Assembly (NCBI RefSeq): GCF_012927645.1
Contig: NZ_JABBMT010000004.1
Coordinates: 1 to 64,000, forward strand
Direction of reading: 5' to 3'
Length of the DNA: 64,000 nt
Source of the DNA: Pseudoalteromonas arctica
Lineage (GTDB): Bacteria; Pseudomonadota; Gammaproteobacteria; Enterobacterales; Alteromonadaceae
Shown: positions 1-8,573 of the stretch, one piece after another
How the letters are laid out: every line of letters begins with the position of its first letter
Numbering within the stretch: position 1 is the stretch's first letter
Program-made: the position numbers and the translations under genes
The notes under the pieces: generated by a model
Seen by the model: only the letters and a program-made list of their open reading frames with translations
Database searches by the model: none
Told to the model about the DNA's origin: nothing

Positions 1-33
1 TGTACGAGTGCCCACACAGATGATTGCTTTATA

Positions 34-45
34 TTGTTAAAGAAC
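34..45 (-). promoter_or_regulatory. boxA antitermination site in rRNA operon leader
   Basis: Read on the minus strand this is GTTCTTTAACAA, the boxA motif of gammaproteobacterial rRNA leaders. It is followed, toward the left edge, by a stretch containing CTGTGTGGGCACTCG, which is nearly the same as the E. coli 16S leader. The 16S gene itself should therefore lie just beyond position 1 on the minus strand. BoxA loads the Nus antitermination complex on rRNA transcripts. The assignment rests on the motif and on two promoters upstream of it. Confidence 0.85.
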
Positions 46-87
46 GTTGCGATTAAAGCGTTAAACTTTATCTCGCTAGGGCTGCGC

Positions 88-115
88 ATATTACGCTTTC
101 CTATTTTTTTGTCAA
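88..115 (-). promoter_or_regulatory. rRNA operon promoter P2
   Basis: On the minus strand a perfect -35 TTGACA (110-115) is separated by 16 bp from a -10 TAATAT (88-93), followed by a GC-rich start region (GCGCAGCCC). It lies about 45 bp upstream of boxA and downstream of a second promoter, as P2 does in E. coli rrn operons. It would drive the rRNA operon that leaves the window at the left edge. Confidence 0.8.
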
Positions 116-232
116 CACTTAATTTTGCTAAACTTGAAAGTTTTCAGAACTAAGTTTTACTCGACTCACTGAGTAGCTCGTGCCTCGCTATGCGTTGCGC
201 TCTGCCGTCTCAGTGGGGTCGCATTATAGGGA

Positions 233-260
233 GAACAGATTTTAACGCAAGCGTTTTTTT
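233..260 (-). promoter_or_regulatory. rRNA operon promoter P1
   Basis: On the minus strand a -10 TATAAT (233-238) with a -35 TTGCGT (255-260) at 16 bp spacing is followed by the discriminator GCGACCCCACTG. This closely resembles the stringent-control discriminator of E. coli rrnB P1. A/T-rich DNA upstream (to about 290) could be an UP element. The 140 bp between P1 and P2 and the downstream boxA complete the usual rrn control region. The rest of positions 1-409 holds no gene that I can see. Confidence 0.8.
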
Positions 261-409
261 AAGAAAACTTGAAATAATATGCTGTTCGTTCAAATTACCA
301 GCTAAACACACTAAAACCCCGAGTTAACTGTACAAAATAACAACGCCTTTTTTATCTGGGAGGATTTTCAGCATTATCTATTATCGATATTTCACAAGTT
401 CTTGGCATA

Positions 410-436
410 AAAAAGCGCCATTGACTTCGGCGCTTT
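410..436 (-). terminator. intrinsic terminator after cnoX
   Basis: On the minus strand an AAAGCGCC/GGCGCTT stem with a 9-base loop is followed by a T run. It lies 25 bp past the cnoX stop codon and separates that gene from the rRNA promoter region. Confidence 0.75.
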
Positions 437-460
437 CTATATAAAGAAGATAAAAATTCG

Positions 461-1318
461 TTAATAAAGGATACTGTAAAGCTTTCTTCTATATTTAGCC
501 GCTAAACTATCACCATCAGGTAAAGAGGCAATAATAGCTAAATAACTTACCTTGGCATCGGCAAAATTCAAATCTTTTTTCAACACTATAAATAGTAACT
601 CTAACGCTTGCTCTTTTTTGCCTGCTTGGTCGTATGCTGCACTTAGTTCAACTTTTAACTCAAAATCATTAGGATACTTTTCAACTTTCGCTTGTAATGC
701 TTTTAGCTCTGGTGACTCTTGTGCTTGAAGAGCTTGCTCACACTTTGCTTGAATATTTGTAAAATATGCATCTCGGTCTATTTCATCCACCGAGCCTAAT
801 AATGCTTGTGCATCATCGAGCTTATGTATTTGAATGCATATATCTGCCAATACTAATTTTATACGCGCATTTGTATTGTCTAATTCGTAAGCCTGTTTGG
901 CAAAATTAAACGCTTGATTTAAATCCTGAGCGATCAGTGCTTGCTTGGCTTGTTCTAACAACATTTCATGAGGCTGCGGTAAATGTTTACTTAACGCTTC
1001 TCTAATTTGAGCTTCAGCTTGTGCACCGGCTAACACATCAACGGGTGCTGAGTCTTTTAATAGCACCAATGTTGGTAATGTTTGTAGTCCAACTTGCTGT
1101 GCTAGTTGTGCTGCGAGTGCTTGTTCTAAATCACAATCTAATGTGGCAACTAATATATAGTCACCATAATCTTTAGCTATTGTCTGTAAAATAGCGGCTT
1201 GAGATTGACACTCTGAGCTTTGTGCTGAAAAGAAACTTAACAGGACTAATTTTTGTTGTGATGTTTCACCCAGCACTTGTTGAAGATTTTGTGGATTAAC
1301 ATTTACCATATTATTCAT
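461..1318 (-). CDS. cnoX: thioredoxin-like co-chaperone CnoX (YbbN family)
   Basis: A 285-residue cytoplasmic protein with an N-terminal thioredoxin fold (about residues 5-110) and a C-terminal TPR-like helical region with repeated A-x-Q and Y-P-N-D segments. The usual CxxC is replaced by SSEC (residues 34-37), so it cannot act as a normal oxidoreductase. An SxxC site is also typical of E. coli CnoX/YbbN, which protects proteins during chlorine stress and hands them to GroEL or DnaK. I chose the ATG at 1318 (MNNMVNV) over an upstream in-frame start because the extra residues do not resemble the family. It is divergent from the M20 hydrolase gene, with an 86-bp shared promoter region. The family assignment is firm; chlorine-stress function is inferred. 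Confidence 0.85.
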   Translation of the reverse strand: MNNMVNVNPQNLQQVLGETSQQKLVLLSFFSAQSSECQSQAAILQTIAKDYGDYILVATLDCDLEQALAAQLAQQVGLQTLPTLVLLKDSAPVDVLAGAQAEAQIREALSKHLPQPHEMLLEQAKQALIAQDLNQAFNFAKQAYELDNTNARIKLVLADICIQIHKLDDAQALLGSVDEIDRDAYFTNIQAKCEQALQAQESPELKALQAKVEKYPNDFELKVELSAAYDQAGKKEQALELLFIVLKKDLNFADAKVSYLAIIASLPDGDSLAAKYRRKLYSILY

Positions 1319-1404
1319 TGCTATTGATTGCCATATCAGACTATTTAGGGTTTTATATGGAGGCAAACATAATAATTACAAGCCATAAATCAAAAAGGTC
1401 TTTT

Positions 1405-2715
1405 ATGAAATTTCATAGTCTATACGCTGCACTTATACTGCTTAGTCCATTAGTAAGCTCAACAACCTTGGAGCTGAAGTTAGATAAAACGATGCCTGCC
1501 ATTGAAAAGTTTTACTTAGATTTACACCAATCCCCAGAACTTTCATACCATGAGCAAGAAACGGGAAAAAAGCTTGCCACCAAATTACGTGCGCTTGGCT
1601 ATGAGGTGAGTGACAATGTGGGTGGCTTTGGTGTAGTCGGCTTATATAAAAATGGTGATGGCCCGACAATAATGATCCGTACTGATACAGACGGCTTACC
1701 AATCATAGAACAAACTGGTAAATCATATGCTTCAACAGTCACTGTTATAAATGATGAAGGAGCAAACGTTGGTGTGATGCACGGATGTGGTCATGATATT
1801 CATATGAGTTCATTTATTGGTACTGCGCAACAATTAATGCTACATAAAGATGCATGGCAAGGAACCTTAATGATGGTGGCACAACCTGCAGAAGAGGTGG
1901 GAGGCGGTGCAAAAGCGATGCTCAAAGAAGGTTTATTTAGTAAATATCCGACTCCTGATCACGTTATCGCTTTGCATGTTAGTGCGAGTGTTCCTGCAGG
2001 ACAAGTCAGTATGAAAAATGAGTACACTATGGCCAGTGTAGATTCAGTAGATATTACGGTTAAAGGTAAAGGTGGTCATGGTGCTTACCCACATATGACT
2101 ATTGACCCTGTTGTTATCGCATCACGAATAGTGTTGGCACTGCAAACAATTACCAGTCGCGAATTATCACCTCTTGAACCCTCAGTAATTACAGTGGGTT
2201 CAATTCACGGTGGAGCTAAACATAATGTAATTTCGAATGAAGTAAAGCTACAGCTGACACTTAGAAGTTATAATCCTAAAATTCGCGAGCAACAAATTGC
2301 AGCTATAAAACGTATAACTAGAGGCATTGCATTAAGTGCAGGATTGGATGAAAGCTTAATACCAGTGGTTTATGTACATGAAGATGAGTCAATCCCATCT
2401 ACATATAACGACCCTGCACAAACTAATATTGTACGTAGTGCGATTAGCTCGGCGATTGGACAAAGTAATGTGCTTGAAACCGAAGCGGTTATGGCAGGGG
2501 AAGATTTTGGTTTATATGGCCGCACAGATAAAAACATTCCTATCACCTTATTTTGGTTAGGTGGTGTAGAGCAAGCTCAATATCAAGCGGCACAAACATC
2601 AGGGGCAACATTACCTTCACTACATTCAAGTAAATTTGCACCTGACTATAAAGTTGCAATCCCCACAGGTATCACTGCGATGAGTAATGCTGCGGTGGCT
2701 TTGTTTAATCAATAA
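1405..2715 (+). CDS. secreted M20-family amidohydrolase/peptidase
   Basis: A metal-dependent amidohydrolase of the M20 (hippurate / indole-acetyl-amino-acid hydrolase) family. Visible family motifs are RTDTDGLP, MHGCGHDIHMS (metal ligands), PAEEVGGGAKAML (catalytic Glu), GGHGAYPH (dimerisation-domain His) and AGEDFG near the C terminus. Starting at the ATG at 1405 gives 436 residues beginning with a hydrophobic leader (MKFHSLYAALILLSPLVSS), so export is likely. The longer in-frame start at 1318 would bury that leader and is less likely. The natural substrate (an N-acyl amino acid or peptide) cannot be read from sequence. It is transcribed divergently from cnoX and converges on topB. Confidence 0.85.
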   Translation: MKFHSLYAALILLSPLVSSTTLELKLDKTMPAIEKFYLDLHQSPELSYHEQETGKKLATKLRALGYEVSDNVGGFGVVGLYKNGDGPTIMIRTDTDGLPIIEQTGKSYASTVTVINDEGANVGVMHGCGHDIHMSSFIGTAQQLMLHKDAWQGTLMMVAQPAEEVGGGAKAMLKEGLFSKYPTPDHVIALHVSASVPAGQVSMKNEYTMASVDSVDITVKGKGGHGAYPHMTIDPVVIASRIVLALQTITSRELSPLEPSVITVGSIHGGAKHNVISNEVKLQLTLRSYNPKIREQQIAAIKRITRGIALSAGLDESLIPVVYVHEDESIPSTYNDPAQTNIVRSAISSAIGQSNVLETEAVMAGEDFGLYGRTDKNIPITLFWLGGVEQAQYQAAQTSGATLPSLHSSKFAPDYKVAIPTGITAMSNAAVALFNQ

Positions 2716-2730
2716 TCTTAGCAATGATGA

Positions 2731-4641
2731 CTAAGCCGATTTTGTTTTTGGTTTAGTTTTTCTTGTAAAACGCCGCTTTTGCGGCGTTTTTGGTAATTGT
2801 GCAAATACGTTGCTGTCACAATTTTTGGCAAGTTCCACAAAAGCCGCTAAATCCGCTAATAAAGGATTTAAAAATTGTTGATAACTCATTTGTTGTTCTG
2901 CTATGTCGCCCAACGATGCTTCCCATTTTGCGGTTAGATCTGGGCAGGCTAAACCATGTGGTAACGCACTGATCAATGCTTTACCTGTATCGGTTGCTAA
3001 AATGAGTTTACCTTGACGTCTTAAAAATTGTCTTCTAAATAATAACTCTAAAATACCCGCTCTGGTTGCTTCGGTTCCTAAGCCGTCTGTTTCTTTGAGT
3101 ATTTTTTTGATTTCTGGATCTTTAACGTACCGACTAATACCTGTCATTGCACTAAGCAGCGTTGCATCATTAAAATGAGCTGGCGGGCTGGTCATTTTAT
3201 CAATTACCTCACCGCGTTCACACTGCAACTGTTGCCCTTTAATTAATGGCGGCAATATCTGCTCATCTTTTAACGTGGTTTTTCCCATTAACGCTTTAAA
3301 GCCTAAACTTACATCTTGTTTTGCGTTGGCTTTAAAGATACCACCATTAATTGTTATTTCAGCCTTTGTTTCATTGTAAATGTAGTCTGGATAAAACTGG
3401 ATCAGATAATGACGGCTAATAAGACCATACACTTTACCTTCTTCAGCGCTCAAGCTTGCTGACTTTTGCTGCTTAGCGGTCGGGATAATGGCGTGGTGTG
3501 CGGCTACCTTAGCGTCGTTAAAACACTTACTGCGTTTACTCACATCTGCGCCTTGGCAATGAGTGTCATTTTGCCCGCCATTGATGGCAATTGCCTTTAT
3601 TATACTGGCTGCTTCTTGGTGATGATCTTTGGGCAAGTAACGATTGTCTGAACGTGGATATGTAATTAGCTTATGGCGCTCATATAAATTTTGACAAATA
3701 TCCAAGACCTTTTGTGCAGGCATTGAAAAAGCTTTCGCAGCATCAATTTGTAACGCTGACAAATTATACGGTAAAGGTGCTTGTTGTTTTTTCTGCTTTT
3801 GTTCAAGCGCCGTCACCTCGCTTTTTTGCCCTGCTATCCTTGATACGACATTCTCAGCAAGGCCCCGATGGAGCACTCGCCCCTCTTCATCTTGATAAGG
3901 TTCACACGCTTTGCTTGGTTGCCACTTTGCTGTAAACGGCTCTTTATTTTCGGTACTTAAATGAGCTAATACTTCATAAAAAGGTTTTGGCACAAAATTA
4001 GCAATCTCGTTATCACGCTGGACAACCAATCCTAATATCGGTGTTTGTACACGCCCTACTGATAATACATTACCAAACCCTACTTTTTGACCTGCAAGCG
4101 TATAGGCGCGCGTTAAATTCATACCAAACAGCCAATCGGCACGAGAGCGCGCCAGTGCAGATACACTAAGTGGAATAAATTCACGGTTAGAGCGAACGTT
4201 TTGCAGCGACTTTTTAACCGCGCTAACATTCAAATCACTGATCAATAAACGTTGAATTTGCTGTTTTTTGGCTTGGCTAAGTTTAACTTGCTCAATCACC
4301 TCATCAACAAGTAATTGCCCTTCTCGGTCTGGGTCACCAGCATGAACAAGTTGATCAGCTTGTTTGATTAACTTTTTAAGTACCGCAAGTTGCTTACGAG
4401 TTTTAGATTTTGCTTTTAACTGCCATTGCTGTGGGATAATCGGTAAGTCATCAAAGCGCCATTTTTTATATTGCTCATTATAATCATCAGGCTCTGCTTG
4501 CTCGAGCAAGTGACCTATACACCAAGAAACACAATCGCCATTAGCCACTTCAATATAGCCATCATGTTTTTTATGAGGCTTTGGTAGCGCATCGGCAATG
4601 GCACGACCTAAAGATGGCTTCTCGGCTATATAAAGTTTCAT
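2731..4641 (-). CDS. topB: DNA topoisomerase III
   Basis: A type IA topoisomerase that decatenates and relaxes negatively supercoiled DNA through a transient 5'-phosphotyrosine link. It is 636 residues long, against 653 in E. coli. The TOPRIM domain is at the N terminus (MKLYIAEKPSLGRAIA, then AGDPDREGQLLVDE with the acidic metal ligands). The catalytic Tyr is in LITYPRSDNRYL, at residue 328, the same number as in E. coli TopB. The C-terminal tail is basic (RKTKPKTK) and probably binds DNA; there are no zinc-finger cysteine clusters as in TopA. It stands alone, converging on the M20 gene. Confidence 0.97.
   Translation of the reverse strand: MKLYIAEKPSLGRAIADALPKPHKKHDGYIEVANGDCVSWCIGHLLEQAEPDDYNEQYKKWRFDDLPIIPQQWQLKAKSKTRKQLAVLKKLIKQADQLVHAGDPDREGQLLVDEVIEQVKLSQAKKQQIQRLLISDLNVSAVKKSLQNVRSNREFIPLSVSALARSRADWLFGMNLTRAYTLAGQKVGFGNVLSVGRVQTPILGLVVQRDNEIANFVPKPFYEVLAHLSTENKEPFTAKWQPSKACEPYQDEEGRVLHRGLAENVVSRIAGQKSEVTALEQKQKKQQAPLPYNLSALQIDAAKAFSMPAQKVLDICQNLYERHKLITYPRSDNRYLPKDHHQEAASIIKAIAINGGQNDTHCQGADVSKRSKCFNDAKVAAHHAIIPTAKQQKSASLSAEEGKVYGLISRHYLIQFYPDYIYNETKAEITINGGIFKANAKQDVSLGFKALMGKTTLKDEQILPPLIKGQQLQCERGEVIDKMTSPPAHFNDATLLSAMTGISRYVKDPEIKKILKETDGLGTEATRAGILELLFRRQFLRRQGKLILATDTGKALISALPHGLACPDLTAKWEASLGDIAEQQMSYQQFLNPLLADLAAFVELAKNCDSNVFAQLPKTPQKRRFTRKTKPKTKSA
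2767..2791. terminator. bidirectional terminator inside the 3' end of topB
   Basis: A perfect 10-bp stem AAAACGCCGC/GCGGCGTTTT with a TTTT loop and T runs in both directions. For the plus strand it lies 52 bp after the M20 hydrolase stop, where a terminator is expected. On the minus strand it falls inside the last codons of topB, about 36 bp before the topB stop. Confidence 0.65.
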
Positions 4642-4713
4642 AGGGCACTATCAACAACTGGTTATTTACACAGTAGTTTAGCACACGTAATTTAATCTAC
4701 AAATAGTTAATGA

Positions 4714-5196
4714 TTAGCTCTTTAAACTGCGATTTTTTCGCATAAATAAATACAACAGAGGAAGGTAGCACACAACGACAGTGCCAATATTGATTAACGG
4801 TAATAACGTTTTATACAGCATAGTGCTATACGATAAATCCCAAAGGTGGCGATCCACTAATCTAAATAATTGTAAAATAGGCGCACTAATTACAACCAAT
4901 TGACCGATCACACTTTGCCAAAGATACACTTTATCTTTAATAGCCCAGTAAGCAATCAAAGCCATCCAAGCAATATCATTAAAAGCCCAAACTACATAAC
5001 GCCAAATATAAGGGTCATCTAACTCTCTAAGGCTTGAATAAATCACAGCGCCATACAAGAAGAAAACTGCTGTAATAAAGACAAAGCGTAATGCCAACCA
5101 ATCCTTACGTAAGTAAAATACAAAAATAGCTGGGAATAAAAATAACACCCAACTATTTTCGAGTATTTGCATACTACTATTAAACCATGTAGGCAT
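4714..5196 (-). CDS. hypothetical multi-pass membrane protein
   Basis: A 160-residue protein with about five hydrophobic segments (near residues 15-30, 36-55, 68-85, 90-112 and 130-152) and short polar loops. The tail is basic (MRKNRSLKS), as expected for a cytoplasmic end under the positive-inside rule. I do not recognise a family. It lies between topB and the stator genes on the same strand, and a tiny ORF ends 8 bp upstream, so the two could share a transcript. The function is unknown. Confidence 0.7.
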   Translation of the reverse strand: MPTWFNSSMQILENSWVLFLFPAIFVFYLRKDWLALRFVFITAVFFLYGAVIYSSLRELDDPYIWRYVVWAFNDIAWMALIAYWAIKDKVYLWQSVIGQLVVISAPILQLFRLVDRHLWDLSYSTMLYKTLLPLINIGTVVVCYLPLLYLFMRKNRSLKS

Positions 5197-5204
5197 AGAA
5201 TTAC

Positions 5205-5279
5205 CTAATCTGGTTTTTTATCTTCATCCTGTCCGTTACCATTACCAGGCATATAGCTATATTTATCGACGTTTTTCAT
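5205..5279 (-). CDS. possible 24-residue small protein
   Basis: A small ORF beginning MKNVDKYSYMPGNGNG and ending in an acidic/basic tail. A GGAG ribosome site sits 6 bases before the ATG at 5279. The stop is only 8 bp before the membrane-protein gene. It is polar, glycine/asparagine-rich and has no membrane segment. Good start signals and operon position support translation, but 25 codons can be open by chance. I do not recognise it. Confidence 0.35.
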   Translation of the reverse strand: MKNVDKYSYMPGNGNGQDEDKKPD

Positions 5280-5343
5280 CATACACTCCATTACACTTGT
5301 TAAAAAACCACTTTAAGCTAAATCAGGTACTTTGCCAAGTATC

Positions 5344-6264
5344 TTAACGAGCATCTATCGGATCTGACTCTTTAGCCTTGCCTTGCATTATTGAAATTTC
5401 GACACGGCGATTACGTCGTCTATCCGCATCAGAATCATTTGGAACAAGTGGCCGAGTTTCGGCATGACCGACAACAACCATTCTAGTTTTATCAAAGCCT
5501 TGCGCTTTTTGCATTTCAGTTGCAACCGCAACTGCACGCTTCGATGATAAATCCCAGTTATTGGTATACAGTTCATTCGAAACTTGAAAATCATCAGTAT
5601 GACCAGACACCGTAATTTCACCTGGCACATCTTTTAGTAACACAGCTATATCACGAATAATTGGTTTAAACTTAGGTTGTAAAAATGCACTACCAGATGG
5701 AAATGAACCATTTTCACGAATACGAATAATAATTTGCTGGCCTAATGATTCCAACTCAATAGCCCCATCCATGATTTGTTGTTCCAATTGCTGGGCTATC
5801 TTTTTAACTAACTCATTAACCTGCTCTTGATCAGCTGCAGATATAGATTGTTCTGCTGCTTGTTGTTGCGCCGTACTTTGTGACTCGCCGCCACGCTTAT
5901 TACCACGTTGCTCTTGACGACCGCCAGCGGAGCTTTCATCACCGGCCTGAAACTCAAGCATTTGCTGGGTCATTTCGACAGTTTGCTGTTGAATAGTTTC
6001 GATTGGGGTAGGTTCAGGTTTGCCTGGAGTGAACTCCATCGCGATAACGGACGTGCCTTTGGGAATATCTTTTACTTCTATTTTATTTTGTACCCCAAAT
6101 GCAAACTTCATTGAGCCTGCAATTTGTTTAAATTTAAGTACATCCATTTCTGAAAACGCGAGTAAAAGCACAAAAAAGCACATCAATAATGACATCAAAT
6201 CCGCGAAGGTGCCCATCCATGCTGGTAACCCGGGTGGTGGACATTTGCACTCTTGATCTGACAT
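5344..6264 (-). CDS. pomB: sodium-type flagellar stator protein PomB (MotB family)
   Basis: Peptidoglycan-anchored half of the flagellar stator. The N terminus has one membrane helix (about residues 15-41, AWMGTFADLMSLLMCFF) carrying the ion-binding Asp22 in the FAD motif. Then follow a Gln-rich periplasmic linker (about 95-160) and a C-terminal OmpA/MotB peptidoglycan-binding domain (NGSFPSGSAFL, VSGHTDDF, NWDLSSKRA, RRNRRVEI). The length of 306 residues fits the family. The sodium-type call rests on the pomA-pomB-xseB neighbourhood known from Vibrio and is not proved by any one residue. It starts 2 bp after pomA, so the two are co-transcribed. Confidence 0.93.
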   Translation of the reverse strand: MSDQECKCPPPGLPAWMGTFADLMSLLMCFFVLLLAFSEMDVLKFKQIAGSMKFAFGVQNKIEVKDIPKGTSVIAMEFTPGKPEPTPIETIQQQTVEMTQQMLEFQAGDESSAGGRQEQRGNKRGGESQSTAQQQAAEQSISAADQEQVNELVKKIAQQLEQQIMDGAIELESLGQQIIIRIRENGSFPSGSAFLQPKFKPIIRDIAVLLKDVPGEITVSGHTDDFQVSNELYTNNWDLSSKRAVAVATEMQKAQGFDKTRMVVVGHAETRPLVPNDSDADRRRNRRVEISIMQGKAKESDPIDAR

Positions 6265-6266
6265 GC

Positions 6267-7034
6267 TTACTCCTCAGTATCCACTTTTCGTTTTGATTCA
6301 GCGAGATAGTTTTTCAAAATACCTTCGATGACTTTTGGATTTTGGCCATCTTGTATACCTAATACCGCATCTAAAATTAGCCGCTGATTCATGGCTTCTT
6401 CATCTTTACGCAATTCCAATTTTACTTGAATAGGAATTGCCACTACGTTTGCTAAAAACGCACCATATAATGTTGTTAAAAGTGCTACCGCCATCGCAGG
6501 ACCAATCGCTTTAGGGTCATCCATATTCGACAACATCGCAACTAAACCAATCAAAGTACCGATCATACCCATAGCAGGTGCAATATCGGCAAGCGCTTTA
6601 AACAAACCGGCCCCCGATTCATGACGAGTAGAAGTCAGAGAAATATCTTTTTGCAAGGTGGCACGAACAACATCAGCGTCATGACCATCAACAAGCATAT
6701 CAACTCCTTTACGCATAAACGCATTGGGTATTTCAGCTTCCTCTAGTGCTAAAAACCCGCCTTTACGGGCAGAGTCTGCAAGTTCAACTGCTTTTTCGAT
6801 AAGTTCTTCAGGTGACTCTATTTTGAACATGAAGGCTTTAGCCGCGACTTTACCGATACCGAGGAATTGACTCATCGTATAGTTTGATAACACAATAAAA
6901 ATCGAACCACCGAAAACAATAACCACCGATGGCGTGTTATAAAACATAGCCACTTCGCCGCCACTACTTAGTACCATTGACATAGCAATAAGACCAATAG
7001 CTCCGAGAATACCTATAATGGTTGCTAAATCCAC
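6267..7034 (-). CDS. pomA: flagellar stator channel subunit PomA (MotA family)
   Basis: Inner-membrane stator subunit that forms the ion channel with PomB and turns the rotor. The 255-residue protein has four hydrophobic segments: two near the start (ATIIGILGAIGLIAMSMVL; VVIVFGGSIFIVL) and two after residue 150 (APAMGMIGTLIGLVAML; AMAVALLTTLYGAFLANVVA). Between the pairs is a charged cytoplasmic loop, which contacts FliG in this family. The start is GTG at 7034, preceded by GGAGGGG. A sigma-28-type promoter lies upstream. Confidence 0.93.
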   Translation of the reverse strand: MDLATIIGILGAIGLIAMSMVLSSGGEVAMFYNTPSVVIVFGGSIFIVLSNYTMSQFLGIGKVAAKAFMFKIESPEELIEKAVELADSARKGGFLALEEAEIPNAFMRKGVDMLVDGHDADVVRATLQKDISLTSTRHESGAGLFKALADIAPAMGMIGTLIGLVAMLSNMDDPKAIGPAMAVALLTTLYGAFLANVVAIPIQVKLELRKDEEAMNQRLILDAVLGIQDGQNPKVIEGILKNYLAESKRKVDTEE

Positions 7035-7096
7035 TTACCCCTCCAGAGGAATTGATGCTTTGCTGCTACCAGCAACAAATTTTTATTATTAACAGT

Positions 7097-7122
7097 TTAT
7101 CGGCAATCTATTGAATTACTTA
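7097..7122 (-). promoter_or_regulatory. probable sigma-28 (FliA) promoter of pomAB
   Basis: On the minus strand GCCGATAA (7097-7104) is an exact match to the FliA -10 consensus, and TAAGTAAT (7115-7122) resembles the TAAAGTTT -35, at 10 bp spacing (11 is usual). It lies 63 bp upstream of the pomA GTG. Stator genes are classic late, FliA-dependent genes, so the context fits. Confidence 0.6.
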
Positions 7123-7270
7123 AACCATTTAATGAAAAAATGAAATGAAAGTTTTCAATCCTATTTAGTATTTTAAGCTACCATTGATAACCTGCAAGGT
7201 TTAAGTAAAGGTATAAATAATTAAAAGTGATAAGAAAACAATTAATTATTCAAAAAAAATGCATCACCCT

Positions 7271-7299
7271 TTGACCTAGTTTAGCATTCCCCCTAAAAT
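7271..7299 (+). promoter_or_regulatory. sigma-70 promoter for xseB-ispA
   Basis: TTGACC (7271-7276), 17 bp, TAAAAT (7294-7299), 35 bp before the xseB start. The rest of the 300-bp gap between pomA and xseB is A/T-rich, and I see nothing else in it. Confidence 0.6.
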
Positions 7300-7334
7300 T
7301 GGCCTCACATTTCTATCATCTAAGTTAAATCAGT

Positions 7335-7577
7335 ATGGCGACGAAAAAACCAGAAAACCTAAGCTTCGAGCAAGCGCTTGATGAATTATCCTTAATCGTC
7401 ACAGAAATGGAGCAAGGAGAGCTTTCACTTGAGCAATCGTTGAAACAGTTTGAACGCGGTATTGCTTTAGCAGGCGCATCTTCAAGTAAATTACAACAAG
7501 CTGAACAAAAAGTAGCGATTTTAATGGGTAGTGGTAGTCAGTCAGCACTTACTAACTTTGACAATGATTTGGAATAA
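7335..7577 (+). CDS. xseB: exodeoxyribonuclease VII small subunit
   Basis: An 80-residue helical protein matching the XseB family in length and in the conserved stretch SFEQALDELSLIVTEMEQGELSLEQSL followed by a second helix with A-E-Q-K. Several XseB chains coat one XseA to make exonuclease VII, which trims single-stranded DNA. The xseA gene is not in the window. The ispA start lies 3 bp downstream, an arrangement conserved across gammaproteobacteria. Confidence 0.93.
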   Translation: MATKKPENLSFEQALDELSLIVTEMEQGELSLEQSLKQFERGIALAGASSSKLQQAEQKVAILMGSGSQSALTNFDNDLE

Positions 7578-7580
7578 CGG

Positions 7581-8468
7581 GTGTTAATAACAGAACAAAT
7601 AAAATGTGCTCAACAAGATGTTGAAGCCACTCTTAATCGGTATTTTGAGCAACCGCTCGATACCGAGCGAAGCATCAAGCAAGCCACCCACTATAGTGTT
7701 TTAAATGGCGGTAAACGATTACGACCATTTTTAGTGTACGCCACGGGGAAAATGCTTGGCGCAAATAAACAAGATTTAGACGTGTTGGCTGCTGCTATTG
7801 AATGCATTCATAGTTATTCGTTAATTCATGATGATTTACCCGCGATGGATGACGACGACCTACGACGTGGCAGACCGACTTGCCATATTGTCTATGGCGA
7901 AGCTCATGCTATTTTAGCCGGTGATGCGCTGCAAACATTGGCGTTTAATTTAATTGCTAACCACCCATTTAACGTTCCTGCACAGCAACAGTTAAAAATG
8001 ATTGCAGCACTTGCTAAAGCATCTGGTATTGAAGGTATGGTCGGTGGTCAAGCACTGGATATTGCAGCGACTGACAAATTAGTCAATTTAGCTGAGCTCG
8101 AACGTATCCATAAATTAAAAACAGGTGCTTTGTTAAATTGTGCAATTACTTTAGGTGCATTATGCGCAGCTGATACAAATCAACAAACATTATTACAATT
8201 AAAACTGTTTGGTGATGCAATTGGGCTGGCTTTTCAGGTGCAAGACGATATTCTTGATATCGAAGGTGATACCCAAGTCTTAGGTAAACCACAAGGCTCC
8301 GACGTTGCAGCAAATAAAGCGACCTACCCTGCTCTACTTGGGCTTACAGGTGCAAAACAAAAAGCACAATCATTACTAAAATGCGCACTCGATGCGTTAG
8401 CAGCAATAGATGCTGACACTTCTGAGCTAGAAAACTTGGCAAAATACATTGTTGAACGCGATTATTAA
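7581..8468 (+). CDS. ispA: farnesyl diphosphate synthase
   Basis: Condenses dimethylallyl and isopentenyl diphosphate to geranyl and then farnesyl diphosphate, precursor of quinone side chains, undecaprenyl phosphate and haem O. The first Asp-rich motif is in IHDDLPAMDDDDLRRG, the second is QVQDDILDIEGD, and GGKRLRPFL binds diphosphate. The 295 residues are normal length. The start is GTG at 7581, three bases after the xseB stop. It works with the downstream dxs in the same pathway. Confidence 0.95.
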   Translation: MLITEQIKCAQQDVEATLNRYFEQPLDTERSIKQATHYSVLNGGKRLRPFLVYATGKMLGANKQDLDVLAAAIECIHSYSLIHDDLPAMDDDDLRRGRPTCHIVYGEAHAILAGDALQTLAFNLIANHPFNVPAQQQLKMIAALAKASGIEGMVGGQALDIAATDKLVNLAELERIHKLKTGALLNCAITLGALCAADTNQQTLLQLKLFGDAIGLAFQVQDDILDIEGDTQVLGKPQGSDVAANKATYPALLGLTGAKQKAQSLLKCALDALAAIDADTSELENLAKYIVERDY

Positions 8469-8573
8469 TTCTAGGCTCTAGCTTGAGCAAGTAATGATGT
8501 ACAAAATAACTAAAGAATCAGAGTAATATTACGCTATAATGACCTCTGGTTAGCGAAGGATGTATTAAAAATC

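Noticed and set aside
1318..1404. Longer N terminus for the M20 hydrolase from an in-frame start at 1318
   Set aside because: It would overlap the cnoX start and place 29 polar residues before a clear signal peptide at 1405.
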